From positions 1 to 54,938 of the forward strand of contig NZ_JHQS01000039.1 of the NCBI RefSeq assembly GCF_014843845.1: a stretch of DNA of 54,938 nt, read 5' to 3'. Of the stretch, positions 25,235 to 34,576 are shown piece by piece (the stretch's first letter is position 1; each line of letters starts with the position of its first letter). A program made the position numbers and the translations under genes. The notes beneath the pieces were generated by a model. It was not told the DNA's origin. It worked only from the letters and a program-made list of their open reading frames with translations, and did no database searches. This DNA comes from Mesorhizobium amorphae. Its GTDB lineage: Bacteria; Pseudomonadota; Alphaproteobacteria; Rhizobiales; Rhizobiaceae.

Positions 25235-25975
25235 ATGACAGTACGGCAGGATATTCACAGTTCCGGCATTCCCGTTCTTTGCCTACCTTGCGAGGCACGG
25301 CACCGTGGCGTCTGCGGTGCGCTCGATCCAGACCATTTGGCGCGGCTTGCCAAGACTTCGTCGCGGCACAAGATCGAGCCGGGGGTCGAACTAATGGGCG
25401 ACGCCGAGGCCGTCGACAGCTATTCAAACGTGCTTTCAGGCGTGGTGAAGCTGACGAAGAGCCTTTCGGACGGCCGCCAGCAGATCGTCGGCCTCCAGTT
25501 TGCACCGGATTTTCTGGGACGGCCCTTCAAGGTGAAAAGCGCGATCAATGCGGAAGCGGCAACGGCTGTCTCCCTGTGCTCGTTTCCGAAAGCCGCCATC
25601 GAACGGATGATGAAGGAATCACCGGAGCTCGAACATCGCCTGCTCAAGCAGACGCTGAACGAGCTCGACGAGGCACGCGAATGGATGGTGACGCTGGGGC
25701 GAAAGACGGCCTCGGAAAAGGTGGCCAGCTTTCTCCTGTTGATCGCCCGGAATATCGACCCCAATGTTGACCCGGCGGCCAGGTCGGTGTGCTTCGATCT
25801 GCCGCTGACGCGTGCCGACATCTCTGATTTCCTTGGACTTACGAACGAGACCGTGAGCCGCCAGCTGACGCGATTGCGGGCTGACCGCGTGATCCGGATC
25901 GAGAACAACCGCCAGGTGACGGTGGACAGCATGAGCCGGCTGGAGCAGCGCTGCGGCGGCCGAGGCGCGCGGTAA
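25235..25975 (+). CDS. fnrN: FnrN/FixK-type CRP-family oxygen regulator
   Basis: 246-residue cAMP-receptor-fold protein. The N-terminal cysteines C16, C19 and C27 (LCLPCEARHRGVC) plus a fourth Cys near 114 (SLCSFPKAAI) match the 4Fe-4S ligands of Fnr, so it probably senses O2 directly, unlike FixK proteins that lack them. The C-terminal HTH is LTRADISDFLGLTNETVSRQ with LTRLR (residues ~192-215), whose E-x-x-S-R contact residues read TTGA-N6-TCAA boxes. Such boxes occur upstream of fixG and, in degenerate form, elsewhere in the cluster. No box was found in its own promoter. Confidence 0.9.
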   Translation: MTVRQDIHSSGIPVLCLPCEARHRGVCGALDPDHLARLAKTSSRHKIEPGVELMGDAEAVDSYSNVLSGVVKLTKSLSDGRQQIVGLQFAPDFLGRPFKVKSAINAEAATAVSLCSFPKAAIERMMKESPELEHRLLKQTLNELDEAREWMVTLGRKTASEKVASFLLLIARNIDPNVDPAARSVCFDLPLTRADISDFLGLTNETVSRQLTRLRADRVIRIENNRQVTVDSMSRLEQRCGGRGAR

Positions 25976-25989
25976 CCGCCCTTGGAATG

Positions 25990-26400
25990 AGACCTAGGCG
26001 CCGGGCCTCCGTCGCTTATTCCGATCCGCGGCAGGACATGCTCGCGTTCGAACGCGATGTGTCGCCGCAAGCCTTCGAAGAAGCCGCGTAGCATGAACCC
26101 GACAGCTTCCGCAGGCTCTATCGGATCACCATGACCGATCGCCATGAGCGTTTCGGCCACCTCGTCGGCGAAGCATCGATCCTCGACATGCTCGGCGCGC
26201 AACCGGCTGGTGGAGGCAAGATTGGCCTCGGCTGAGGTCAAGTCCGCCTCATCCACGGGGAAAATGACCGTCTCCTCGAACCAATGAAGTCGCGAAGCAG
26301 CGAACGATCGCGCGGGCTATGCCAAGGCATTTGAAGCGATCGACGCTTGGCAAGGCATCGGCAATATTTTCCAGCGCGTCGCAGAGCCGCAGCTTTTCCC
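25990..26400 (-). pseudogene. Hemerythrin (HHE)-like gene, frameshifted
   Basis: The upstream part is in one frame (EKLRLCDALENIADALPSVD, RFKCLGIARAIV) and ends at a stop near 26247. The continuation lies in another frame from about 26290: LHWFEETVIFPVDEADLTSA, then VAETLMAIGHGDPIEPAEA and FFEGLRRHIAFEREHVLP. Together they resemble hemerythrin-like proteins found near rhizobial fixNOQP. No usable start precedes the first part (stops at once upstream), and the second part lacks its stop. The gene is dead. Confidence 0.7.
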
Positions 26401-26556
26401 AATGGACGCTTCATTACATCGCCCGGAATGCCGCTCCGGCCCCGCCCGGGGGGACGCCGGACTTGTCCATGAGCCGGCGGCCTGTGCTGCGTTTCCTCGT
26501 TCAATCGCCACCTTCTGATCGCACCGAACTCGATCTGCCCGAAGCAAAATCGTGTG

Positions 26557-26576
26557 GCCCTGACATGGATCAGGGC
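26557..26576 (+). promoter_or_regulatory. Degenerate FixK/FNR-like box before fixN
   Basis: GCCCTGA (26557-26563) and TCAGGGC (26570-26576) are exact reverse complements around six bases. The core CTGA-N6-TCAG differs from the TTGA-N6-TCAA consensus only at the outermost base on each side. It lies about 75 bases upstream of the fixN ATG, a normal activator distance. Confidence 0.5.
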
Positions 26577-26651
26577 GAGTAGGCCGCGGCTGCGGAATTA
26601 ATGCACCGCGGATTGGCGTCCGCGCATCGGAATCCGAGGTCGGGACATGTC

Positions 26652-28274
26652 ATGAAAATCGGCATAGAAATCGTCGCTTTGGGCCTTTTTGCGTTTATGG
26701 CGCTGGTGGCGGCAGGCTTTGGTGTGGACGAGCCGTTTCGCCAGCACATGTGGGTGCTTTTCTTCGTGCTGCTTGGCTTTATCGCCATCCTTCTGCGCAA
26801 CACCAGCTTTGCGCCGGCAGCACCGGTCGATCCTTCTGCCTACATGGATGGGCCAATCCGCTATGGCGCCATCGCCACAATGTTCTGGGGTGTCGTTGGC
26901 ATGCTGGTTGGTGTGGTCATCGCCCTGCAGCTTGCCAATCCGGATCTCAACGTCGAGCCCTGGTTCAATTTCGGCCGCCTGCGGCCGCTGCACACGTCCG
27001 GTGTTGTCTTTGCTTTCGGCGGCAATGCGCTGCTTTGCACGTCATTGTATGTCGTACAGCGCACCTGCCGCGCCAGGCTCTTCGGCGGCGATCTCGCCTG
27101 GTTCGTGTTCTGGGGCTATCAGCTTTTCATCGTCATGGCCGCGACCGGATACCTGCTCGGTATCACCGAGAGCCGCGAATACGCCGAACCCGAATGGTAT
27201 GTGGACCTTTGGCTCACCATCGTCTGGGTCGCCTACCTCCTGTTGTTCCTCGGCACCATCCTGAAGCGCAAGGAACCGCACATCTACGTCGCCAACTGGT
27301 TCTACCTGTCCTTCATCGTGACCATCGCGATGCTGCATGTGATCAACAACCTGTCGATGCCCGCATCCTTCCTGGGCTCGAAGAGCTACTCCGCCTTCTC
27401 CGGCGTCCAGGATGCCCTGACGCAATGGTGGTACGGCCACAACGCCGTCGGCTTCTTCCTGACCGCCGGCTTCCTTGGCATGATGTATTATTTCGTGCCC
27501 AAGCAGGCGAACCGGCCGGTCTATTCCTACCGCCTGTCGATCATCCACTTTTGGGCGCTGATCTTCCTCTACATCTGGGCCGGGCCGCATCACCTGCATT
27601 ACACTGCCTTGCCCGACTGGGCGCAGACGCTCGGCATGGCGTTTTCGATCATGCTCTGGATGCCCTCCTGGGGTGGCATGATCAATGGCCTGATGACGCT
27701 GTCGGGAGCCTGGGACAAGCTGCGCACCGATCCGATCATCCGCATGATGGTGATGGCCGTCGCCTTCTACGGCATGTCGACCTTCGAAGGCCCGATGATG
27801 TCGATCAAGACGATCAATTCGCTGTCGCACTACACCGACTGGACCATCGGCCACGTTCATTCCGGCGCGCTCGGCTGGGTCGGCATGATCTCGTTCGGCG
27901 CGATCTACTACATGGTGCCTAAGCTATGGAATCGTGAACGGCTCTATTCGCTGCGGCTCGTCACCTGGCACTTCTGGCTGGCGACGCTCGGGATCGTCGT
28001 CTACGCCGCAGTGATGTGGGTTTCCGGCATCATGCAGGGCCTGATGTGGCGCGAATACGACGAGCAGGGCTTCCTGGTCTACTCCTTCGCCGAAACGGTC
28101 GCCGCCATGCATCCCTACTACATCATGCGTGCCATCGGCGGCGCCATGTACCTGTCTGGCGCCCTGATCATGGCGTGGAACATCGCCATGACCATCCTCG
28201 GCCACCAGCGCGAGGAGGAGCCAATGCCGGGCTCCATCCCCGCCCTCCGGCCTGCGCGATCAGGAGCCAGATGA
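26652..28274 (+). CDS. fixN: FixN, cbb3 cytochrome oxidase catalytic subunit I
   Basis: Haem-copper oxidase subunit with haem b, haem b3 and CuB. It reduces O2 at very low concentration for bacteroid respiration. 540 residues from the Met at 26652 (MKIGIEIVALGLF); the frame is open from 26601 but the earlier residues are not family-like. About 12-14 membrane helices are visible. Conserved histidines include RPLHTSGVVFAFGGNAL near 118, WWYGHNAVGFFLTAGF near 258, WAGPHHLHYTALP near 308 (CuB ligands) and WTIGHVHSGALGWV near 395 (haem ligands). The stop overlaps the fixO start (ATGA). Confidence 0.95.
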   Translation: MKIGIEIVALGLFAFMALVAAGFGVDEPFRQHMWVLFFVLLGFIAILLRNTSFAPAAPVDPSAYMDGPIRYGAIATMFWGVVGMLVGVVIALQLANPDLNVEPWFNFGRLRPLHTSGVVFAFGGNALLCTSLYVVQRTCRARLFGGDLAWFVFWGYQLFIVMAATGYLLGITESREYAEPEWYVDLWLTIVWVAYLLLFLGTILKRKEPHIYVANWFYLSFIVTIAMLHVINNLSMPASFLGSKSYSAFSGVQDALTQWWYGHNAVGFFLTAGFLGMMYYFVPKQANRPVYSYRLSIIHFWALIFLYIWAGPHHLHYTALPDWAQTLGMAFSIMLWMPSWGGMINGLMTLSGAWDKLRTDPIIRMMVMAVAFYGMSTFEGPMMSIKTINSLSHYTDWTIGHVHSGALGWVGMISFGAIYYMVPKLWNRERLYSLRLVTWHFWLATLGIVVYAAVMWVSGIMQGLMWREYDEQGFLVYSFAETVAAMHPYYIMRAIGGAMYLSGALIMAWNIAMTILGHQREEEPMPGSIPALRPARSGAR

Positions 28275-29005
28275 TGGGCTTGATGGACAAACACGCGATC
28301 ATCGAGAAGAACGCCACGCTTCTTCTCGTTGGTTCCCTTCTTGTGGTGACGGTTGGCGGCATCGTCGAGATCGCGCCGCTCTTCTATCTCGACAACACGA
28401 TCGAGAAAGTCGAAGGCATGCGGCCCTATTCGCCGCTCGAGCTCGCCGGGCGCAACATCTATGTGCGCGAGGGCTGCTACCTCTGCCACAGCCAGATGAT
28501 CAGGCCGTTCCGCGATGAAGTTGAACGCTACGGCCACTACAGCCTGGCGGCCGAGTCGATGTACGACCATCCGTTCCAGTGGGGATCGAAGCGAACCGGG
28601 CCGGACCTTGCCCGGGTCGGCGACCGCTACTCGAACGGATGGCACGTTCAGCATCTTGCCGAGCCGCGTTCGGTGGTGCCGGAATCGATCATGCCAAGCT
28701 ATGCGTTCTTAAAGGACACGCCGATCGAGGTGAAGGATTTCTCGACGCATCTGGTCGCGAACGGGCGTGTCGGTGTCCCCTACACCGATGACATGATCGC
28801 CAACGCCAATGCCGACCTGATGATACAGGCCGATCCGAATGCCGACACGTCCGGTCTGGAAGGCCGTTATCCGAGGGCCAAGGTCGGCGACTTCGACGGC
28901 AACCCCCAACAGGTCACCGAGATGGACGCCTTGGTCGCTTACCTGCAGATGCTCGGCACGCTGGTCGATTTCAAGACCTACGACGAAGCCGCCGGCTACC
29001 GCTGA
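28271..29005 (+). CDS. fixO: FixO, cbb3 oxidase monohaem cytochrome c subunit
   Basis: 244-residue membrane-anchored cytochrome c. One N-terminal helix (about 14-36, ATLLLVGSLLVVTVGGIVEI) is followed by the haem c motif CYLCH at Cys69, Cys72 and His73. The axial Met is probably in ESIMPSYAFL near 137. The start ATG at 28271 overlaps the fixN stop; a second ATG follows directly. Electrons flow FixP to FixO to FixN. Confidence 0.95.
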   Translation: MMGLMDKHAIIEKNATLLLVGSLLVVTVGGIVEIAPLFYLDNTIEKVEGMRPYSPLELAGRNIYVREGCYLCHSQMIRPFRDEVERYGHYSLAAESMYDHPFQWGSKRTGPDLARVGDRYSNGWHVQHLAEPRSVVPESIMPSYAFLKDTPIEVKDFSTHLVANGRVGVPYTDDMIANANADLMIQADPNADTSGLEGRYPRAKVGDFDGNPQQVTEMDALVAYLQMLGTLVDFKTYDEAAGYR

Positions 29006-29016
29006 GGAGTGTGATC

Positions 29017-29166
29017 GTGGACTACAATTTGATGCGGGAATTCGCCGACAGCTGGGGCCTGCTCGCCATGGCGCTGTTCTTCGTCGGATGCGTTGCCTTC
29101 GCGCTTCGCCCTGGCGGCCGCAGGCAAGCTGACGAAGCCGCACGAATTCCTCTCAAGGACGATTGA
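29017..29166 (+). CDS. fixQ: FixQ, cbb3 oxidase small subunit
   Basis: 49 residues beginning with GTG at 29017, 11 bases after fixO, with GAGGAG just upstream. The sequence starts VDYNLMREFADSWGLLAMAL and has one membrane helix (about 14-30, LLAMALFFVGCVAFALRP) and a charged tail (RIPLKDD). The size, topology and place between fixO and fixP identify it as CcoQ/FixQ, which stabilises the oxidase complex. Confidence 0.92.
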   Translation: MDYNLMREFADSWGLLAMALFFVGCVAFALRPGGRRQADEAARIPLKDD

Positions 29167-29168
29167 TC

Positions 29169-30032
29169 ATGAGCAGCGAGCACATCGACGAGGTCTCGGG
29201 CATCTCAACGACCGGCCATGAGTGGGATGGCATCCGAGAGCTCAACAACCCACTTCCGCGCTGGTGGGTCACGACCTTTTACATCACCATTGTCTGGGCG
29301 ATCGGCTACACCATCGCCTATCCGGCATGGCCAATGCTTACTTCCGCGACCAGAGGTGTGCTCGGCTATTCGAGCCGCAACCATGTCAAGAATGAACTGG
29401 CAGCCGCCGAAGCCGCCAAGGCCAAATATGTCGCGGCGGTGGAATCGAAAACCGTCTCGGAGATTGCTGCCGACGACGCATTGCGCGAGTTCGCTGTCGC
29501 TGCCGGCGGTGCGGCATTCAGGGTCAATTGCGTGCAGTGCCATGGCTCCGGCGCCCAAGGGTCCAAGGGCTTTCCGAACCTCAATGACGACGACTGGCTG
29601 TGGGGCGGCAAGGCCGAACAGATCCAGCAGACGATCACGCACGGCATCCGCTTCGCATCCGACCCGGATACGCGCGTGTCGGAAATGCCCGCTTTTGGTG
29701 ACATCATCACGGCAGATCAGATCGCGCAGGTCAGCACCTACGTTGCCAGCCTGTCCGGCTTGGTCCGGGACGCAAGGCTGATCGAACCCGGCGCCAATGT
29801 TTTCGCCGAGAATTGTGCCGCCTGTCATGGTGAGAATGCAAAAGGCAACAAGGAACTCGGCGCACCCGACCTGACCGACGCGATCTGGCTCTATGGACCG
29901 GGCGAGACGGCCATTGCCGCGCAGGTTCGCGCGCCGAAGCACGGCGTCATGCCGGCCTGGATCGGGCGTCTCGGCGAGACCAAGGTCAAGGAACTCGCCG
30001 TCTACATCCATTCGCTTGGCGGCGGAGAATAG
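29169..30032 (+). CDS. fixP: FixP, cbb3 oxidase dihaem cytochrome c subunit
   Basis: 287 residues from the ATG at 29169; a TTG two codons earlier overlaps the fixQ stop but is a poorer start. One membrane helix lies at about 32-52 (WWVTTFYITIVWAIGYTIAY). Two haem c sites follow: CVQCH (Cys121, Cys124, His125) and CAACH (Cys216, Cys219, His220), with likely axial Met in SEMPAFGD and HGVMPAW. Accepts electrons from the bc1 complex via soluble cytochrome. A strong hairpin follows the stop. Confidence 0.95.
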   Translation: MSSEHIDEVSGISTTGHEWDGIRELNNPLPRWWVTTFYITIVWAIGYTIAYPAWPMLTSATRGVLGYSSRNHVKNELAAAEAAKAKYVAAVESKTVSEIAADDALREFAVAAGGAAFRVNCVQCHGSGAQGSKGFPNLNDDDWLWGGKAEQIQQTITHGIRFASDPDTRVSEMPAFGDIITADQIAQVSTYVASLSGLVRDARLIEPGANVFAENCAACHGENAKGNKELGAPDLTDAIWLYGPGETAIAAQVRAPKHGVMPAWIGRLGETKVKELAVYIHSLGGGE

Positions 30033-30070
30033 GAACGGAAGCCTATTCTCGGCCCTCCCCGCCAAGCGAC

Positions 30071-30094
30071 GAGGCCCGGCGCGAGCCGGGCCTC
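30071..30094 (+). terminator. Strong hairpin between fixNOQP and fixGHIS
   Basis: GAGGCCCGGC and GCCGGGCCTC form a perfect 10-base stem with a GCGA loop, 38 bases after the fixP stop. There is no following T-run, so it may act as a processing or stability element, or as a weak terminator separating the two operons. Confidence 0.6.
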
Positions 30095-30117
30095 GACACC
30101 ATTCCGGCATGCGGCGA

Positions 30118-30131
30118 TTGACCTGCATCAA
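30118..30131 (+). promoter_or_regulatory. FixK/FNR box of fixGHIS
   Basis: TTGACCTGCATCAA matches the TTGA-N6-TCAA consensus exactly. It lies 107 bases before the fixG ATG. This gives fixGHIS its own oxygen-controlled promoter, probably read by the FnrN-type protein at 25235 or a chromosomal FixK. Confidence 0.85.
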
Positions 30132-30237
30132 CGCGGCGCTGCCCGCGGCAAAGCTTGCTCAACGCAGCATTCCGGACGTCAGCCGAAGCAGACGAGTCCG
30201 GTTGAACGGCAATTTCATCGGCTGCGCGCGAGTGGAG

Positions 30238-31800
30238 ATGCACGTGCTGGATAAAACGGTAGAACGGCTCGAAGCCGAAGCGGTCAACTCCACCAAGACC
30301 CGTCAGCCGCTCTATGCCCCACGCAAGAAGATCTTCCCCAAGCGGGCCTCGGGCAGTTTCCGCCGCTTCAAATGGCTGGTGATGGCGATCACCCTGGGCA
30401 TCTACTATCTGACGCCTTGGCTGCGATGGGATCGGGGGCCGTTTGCCCCGGACCAGGCCGTGCTGCTCGATCTTGCCAACCGCCGTTTCTACTTTTTCTT
30501 CATCGAGATCTGGCCGCAGGAATTCTACTACGTCGCCGGCCTGCTGATGATGGCTGGCATCGGCCTTTTCCTGATCACCTCCACCGTCGGCCGCGCCTGG
30601 TGCGGCTATACCTGCCCGCAGACCGTATGGGTCGATCTTTTTCTGGTCGTGGAGCGGGCGATGGAAGGCGATCGCAACGCGCGCATGAAGCTCGATGCCG
30701 GCCCCTGGACAGCGCGCAAACTGGTGCTGCGTGCAACGAGGCACGCCATCTGGCTGGTCATTGCGGCAGCCACCGGCGGCGCCTGGATTTTCTATTTCGC
30801 CGATGCGCCAACTCTTCTTCGAGAGGTGTTCACCGGAACCGCCGCGCCCGTCGCCTACATCACCATAGCCGTGCTGACGGCGACGACCTACACATTCGGT
30901 GGGCTGATGCGCGAGCAAGTCTGCACCTATATGTGCCCGTGGCCGCGCATCCAGGCGGCCATGCTGGACGAAAATTCGCTCACCGTGACCTACAATGACT
31001 GGCGCGGCGAACCTCGGTCGCGGCACGCCAAGAGGGTCCAGGCCGCGGGGCAGCCGGTCGGAGACTGCGTCGACTGCAATGCCTGTGTCGCGGTCTGCCC
31101 GATGGGGATCGACATCCGCTACGGCCAGCAGCTCGAATGCATCACCTGCGCGCTCTGCATCGATGCCTGCGACGGCGTCATGGACAAGCTCGGCAAGAAG
31201 CGCGGGCTGATCTCCTATGCGACGCTGTCCGACTACAACGCCAATATGGCGGTGGCGACCGGGGGTGGCTCCGGCGCGGTGAAGCCTTCGCTGGTGCTCA
31301 CTGCCGACGGCACGTTCTCCGACAGGTTGGCGCATTTCCACATTCGCAAGATCTTTCGGCCGCGGACCTTCGCCTACATGGGCGCGTGGTCGGCGGTCGG
31401 GCTTGCGCTGCTCTATTCGCTGCTGGCACGCGAGCGGCTCGAGGTCAACGTGCTGCACGACCGCAACCCGCAGTTCGTCACGCTCTCCGACGGCTCCATC
31501 CGCAACGGCTATACCGTCAAGCTGCTCAACATGGTCCCCGAGCCAAGGACGATCGTCGTCACCATGCAGGGCTTGCAGGGAGCCGAAATGAGCGTCGTCG
31601 GCATCGACCTGCCTGCGGCCCGTTCCTTCGCCATCCCGGTCGAACCCGACCGGCTGAAGATGCTGAAGGTTTTCGTGCGCCAGCCGGCGAACCAGGTGGA
31701 CGACACAGCGCAAACCTTCAAGTTCCGCGTCGAGGACATGGCGCGCTTCGAATCTGACGAATACACAGCCACTTTCAACGCACCGGAGACCGCCAGATGA
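30238..31800 (+). CDS. fixG: FixG, cbb3 oxidase assembly ferredoxin-type membrane protein (CcoG)
   Basis: 520 residues from the ATG at 30238 (MHVLDKTVERLEAEAV); the frame is open much further upstream into fixP without homology. Five or so membrane helices are visible, with the conserved GRAWCGYTCPQTVWVDLF near 120 and REQVCTYMCPWPRIQAAM near 230. Two 4Fe-4S sites CVDCNACVAVCP and CITCALCIDACD lie near 280-310. A periplasmic C-terminal domain of immunoglobulin-like type completes it. CcoG is thought to reduce copper for delivery to FixN. Stop overlaps fixH (ATGA). Confidence 0.95.
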   Translation: MHVLDKTVERLEAEAVNSTKTRQPLYAPRKKIFPKRASGSFRRFKWLVMAITLGIYYLTPWLRWDRGPFAPDQAVLLDLANRRFYFFFIEIWPQEFYYVAGLLMMAGIGLFLITSTVGRAWCGYTCPQTVWVDLFLVVERAMEGDRNARMKLDAGPWTARKLVLRATRHAIWLVIAAATGGAWIFYFADAPTLLREVFTGTAAPVAYITIAVLTATTYTFGGLMREQVCTYMCPWPRIQAAMLDENSLTVTYNDWRGEPRSRHAKRVQAAGQPVGDCVDCNACVAVCPMGIDIRYGQQLECITCALCIDACDGVMDKLGKKRGLISYATLSDYNANMAVATGGGSGAVKPSLVLTADGTFSDRLAHFHIRKIFRPRTFAYMGAWSAVGLALLYSLLARERLEVNVLHDRNPQFVTLSDGSIRNGYTVKLLNMVPEPRTIVVTMQGLQGAEMSVVGIDLPAARSFAIPVEPDRLKMLKVFVRQPANQVDDTAQTFKFRVEDMARFESDEYTATFNAPETAR

Positions 31801-32294
31801 GCGTTGATACGCGAGAGCCCCGCGAATTTACCGGCAAGCATATGTTGCTCACTATTCTTGCCTTTTTTGGTGTGGTCATAGGCGTCAATCTGACCATGGC
31901 GACACTCGCCAACACCAGTTGGACCGGCCTTGTCGTCGAAAACACCTACGTGGCGAGCCAGCAGTTCAACCAGAAGGCTGAGGAAGGTCGTGTACAGGCT
32001 GCACTTGGCTGGACGGGCAAATTGACGATCGCAGGGGGTGAAGTCCGCTACAGCCTCAGCGATGCCGACGGCAAGCCGGTTCCGTTGCAAGGCGTCAAGG
32101 TGCTGTTTCGCCATCCCGCCTACGAGGCAGAGGACAAGTCCATCACACTGGCCTCTGCTGTGGGCCAGGAATTTGCCGCGCAACACACGCCGAGGGATGG
32201 CGTCTGGATCGTCGAAATGGACGCCGATGCCGGCCTTGCGCAACCCTATCGCGACGTCCGTCGGATCATGATCTCCCAAGGAGCGCTGCAATGA
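31797..32294 (+). CDS. fixH: FixH, cbb3 oxidase assembly protein (CcoH)
   Basis: 165 residues. One N-terminal membrane helix (about 16-37, MLLTILAFFGVVIGVNLTMA) is followed by a periplasmic domain with NTYVASQQFNQKAEEGRVQA, the family's signature stretch near residues 46-65. FixH associates with the forming cbb3 complex. Both ends overlap neighbours by ATGA, so fixG, fixH, fixI and fixS are translationally coupled. Confidence 0.94.
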   Translation: MSVDTREPREFTGKHMLLTILAFFGVVIGVNLTMATLANTSWTGLVVENTYVASQQFNQKAEEGRVQAALGWTGKLTIAGGEVRYSLSDADGKPVPLQGVKVLFRHPAYEAEDKSITLASAVGQEFAAQHTPRDGVWIVEMDADAGLAQPYRDVRRIMISQGALQ

Positions 32295-34576
32295 GCTGCT
32301 GTGCGCCGGGCGCCGAAATGGCGCTGGCTCTGGACAGGGCCACATCCGTCCAGCCGTCGAACCAGGAGATCAAATTGGCGAGTCGCTCGCTTGGCGACGA
32401 CCTTCGCCAGACCGATCTTTCAGTACCGACGGTTCATTGCGCGGGCTGCATCCAGACGATCGAGACAGCACTTGCAAAGCTCGATCGCGTCGAGGGCGCG
32501 CGCGTCAACCTGTCGACGAAACGCGTCGCGATCCGGTGGCGCGGAAATGAGGTTCCGCCGTTTGTCGCCGCGCTTGGACGGCTTGGGTACGAAGCGCATC
32601 TGTTCGACCCCGAGACCGGCGAGAAGGACAAGACGCTTTCCGAACTGATCCGGGCCGTCGCTGTTGCCGGCTTTGCCGCAGGCAACATCATGCTGCTTTC
32701 GGTCTCGGTCTGGTCCGGTGCCGAAGGTGCGACCCGCGATCTGTTCCATTGGGTCTCGGCGCTGATCGCCATCCCCGCGCTCGCCTTCGCCGGTGGCATC
32801 TATTTCCGCTCGGCCTGGAACGCGTTGCGCCACGGTCGCATGAACATGGACGTGCCGATTGCGGTTGGGGTCTCGCTTGCCTACACCATGAGCCTCTATG
32901 AAACTATCAACCATGGCGACCACGCATACTTCGACGCGTCGGTATCGCTGCTGTTTTTCCTGCTGATCGGCCGCACGCTCGACCACGTGATGCGGGAACG
33001 AGCCCGGACCGCGGTGAACGGCCTGTCACGGCTGGCGGCGCGCGGCGCCATAGTACTGCGCGACGATGGTACGCGCGACTACCTGCCGGTTGGCGAGATA
33101 GAACCTGGCATGCAGCTGCTGATCGCGGCGGGCGAAAGGATTCCCGTCGACGGCAAGATCATTCGAGGCTCTTCGGATCTCGACTGTTCACTGGTTTCCG
33201 GTGAGAGCACTCCCAGAACCGTGACGTCAGGAGAAGCCGTCCAGGCTGGCATTCTCAATCTCACCGGCCCGCTGACCGTCGAGGCGACAGGCGCCGCAAA
33301 AGATTCCTTCCTGGCAGAAATGGTTCGGCTGATGGAAGCCGCCGAGGGCGGTCGCGCGCATTATCGCCGGGTTGCCGACCGCGTTTCAGCGCTCTATGCG
33401 CCAGTGGTTCACCTTACCGCCTTCGTGACGTTCGCGGGCTGGATGGCGGCGACCGGCGACTGGCACCGGGCAATGACGATCGCCATCGCCGTTCTCATCA
33501 TCACATGCCCATGCGCACTCGGCCTTGCGGTCCCGATCGTGCAGGTGGTCGCAGCGCGGCGCCTGTTTGAAAACGGCATCATGGTCAAGGATGGTTCTGC
33601 CATGGAGCGCTTGGCCACGATCGATACCGCGGTGTTCGACAAAACCGGAACGCTTACGCTCGGCCAGCCCCGGCTCGTCAATGCGTCGTTAGTCGATCCG
33701 GGCATGCTGGCGATCGCAGCCGAAATGGCCGCGCATTCCCGCCATCCATTTTCAAGGGCCATAGCCGGCATGGCGGGCTTTGCCGGTCAGCCGAAACTCG
33801 AATCCGTCAGCGAGCACCCAGGCTTCGGGATCGAAGCCACCGCTGCGGGCAGCACTTGGCGATTGGGCCGGCGCGGCTGGGCTGGATTGAAGGCTCGAAC
33901 CGTTGGCGAAGGCAAACATAGCTATGGCGGAACGGTTCTGACGAAAGACGGGATCATTGTCGCCTCATTCGTTTTCGAGGACGCACTGCGTGCCGACGCC
34001 AGGGCAGCCATTGTGCAGTTGAACGATGCCCGGGTGTCCGTGGAGATGCTGTCGGGCGATACCGCAGCCGCCTGCGGCGAAGTCGCGGAAACGTTGGGTA
34101 TCGACGACTTCGTTCCGGCCCTGCTTCCCTCGGGCAAGGTCGAGTGCATCGAAACGCTGGCGAAGGACGACCACAAGGTCCTGATGGTTGGCGACGGGCT
34201 CAACGATACCCCCGCGCTGAACGCTGCGCACGTCTCGATCGCTCCGGCCACCGCCGCCGACATTGGCCGCAACACGGCCGACTTCGTCTTCCTGCGCGAA
34301 AGCCTTTTGGCCGTACCCCTTGCCCTGGACGTCTCACGGAAGGCCGGACGGCTGATCCGCCAGAACATTGCCATCGCGATCGTCTACAACACCATTGCCG
34401 TGCCGATAGCCATTCTGGGGCACGTCACGCCGCTGATCGCGGCAATCGCGATGTCTGCTTCGTCGCTGCTTGTCATCGGAAATGCGTTGCGCCTGCAGGG
34501 TTTTGTGCTCGCCGCGGTGACGAGGGCTCCCTCGGCAACGCGTTCGGGCATTCGCGCATCGGTGCACCCGTCATGA
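32291..34576 (+). CDS. fixI: FixI, copper-transporting P1B-type ATPase (CcoI)
   Basis: 761 residues; provides copper for the FixN CuB centre. The N-terminal heavy-metal-associated domain has HCAGCIQTIE near 50. An early SCCAPGAE cysteine pair (residues 2-7) is also typical of FixI. Transport and catalysis motifs are CPCALGLAVP in helix 6 (near 405), the phosphorylated Asp in FDKTGTLTLG near 455, HSRHPFSRAI near 485 and MVGDGLNDTPAL near 632. Eight membrane helices are predicted by eye. Start and stop overlap fixH and fixS. Confidence 0.95.
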   Translation: MSCCAPGAEMALALDRATSVQPSNQEIKLASRSLGDDLRQTDLSVPTVHCAGCIQTIETALAKLDRVEGARVNLSTKRVAIRWRGNEVPPFVAALGRLGYEAHLFDPETGEKDKTLSELIRAVAVAGFAAGNIMLLSVSVWSGAEGATRDLFHWVSALIAIPALAFAGGIYFRSAWNALRHGRMNMDVPIAVGVSLAYTMSLYETINHGDHAYFDASVSLLFFLLIGRTLDHVMRERARTAVNGLSRLAARGAIVLRDDGTRDYLPVGEIEPGMQLLIAAGERIPVDGKIIRGSSDLDCSLVSGESTPRTVTSGEAVQAGILNLTGPLTVEATGAAKDSFLAEMVRLMEAAEGGRAHYRRVADRVSALYAPVVHLTAFVTFAGWMAATGDWHRAMTIAIAVLIITCPCALGLAVPIVQVVAARRLFENGIMVKDGSAMERLATIDTAVFDKTGTLTLGQPRLVNASLVDPGMLAIAAEMAAHSRHPFSRAIAGMAGFAGQPKLESVSEHPGFGIEATAAGSTWRLGRRGWAGLKARTVGEGKHSYGGTVLTKDGIIVASFVFEDALRADARAAIVQLNDARVSVEMLSGDTAAACGEVAETLGIDDFVPALLPSGKVECIETLAKDDHKVLMVGDGLNDTPALNAAHVSIAPATAADIGRNTADFVFLRESLLAVPLALDVSRKAGRLIRQNIAIAIVYNTIAVPIAILGHVTPLIAAIAMSASSLLVIGNALRLQGFVLAAVTRAPSATRSGIRASVHPS

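Noticed and set aside
30043..31713. Long minus-strand frame (556 codons) opposite fixG
   Set aside because: Antisense shadow of a well-supported gene in GC-rich DNA; low-complexity, no family signature.
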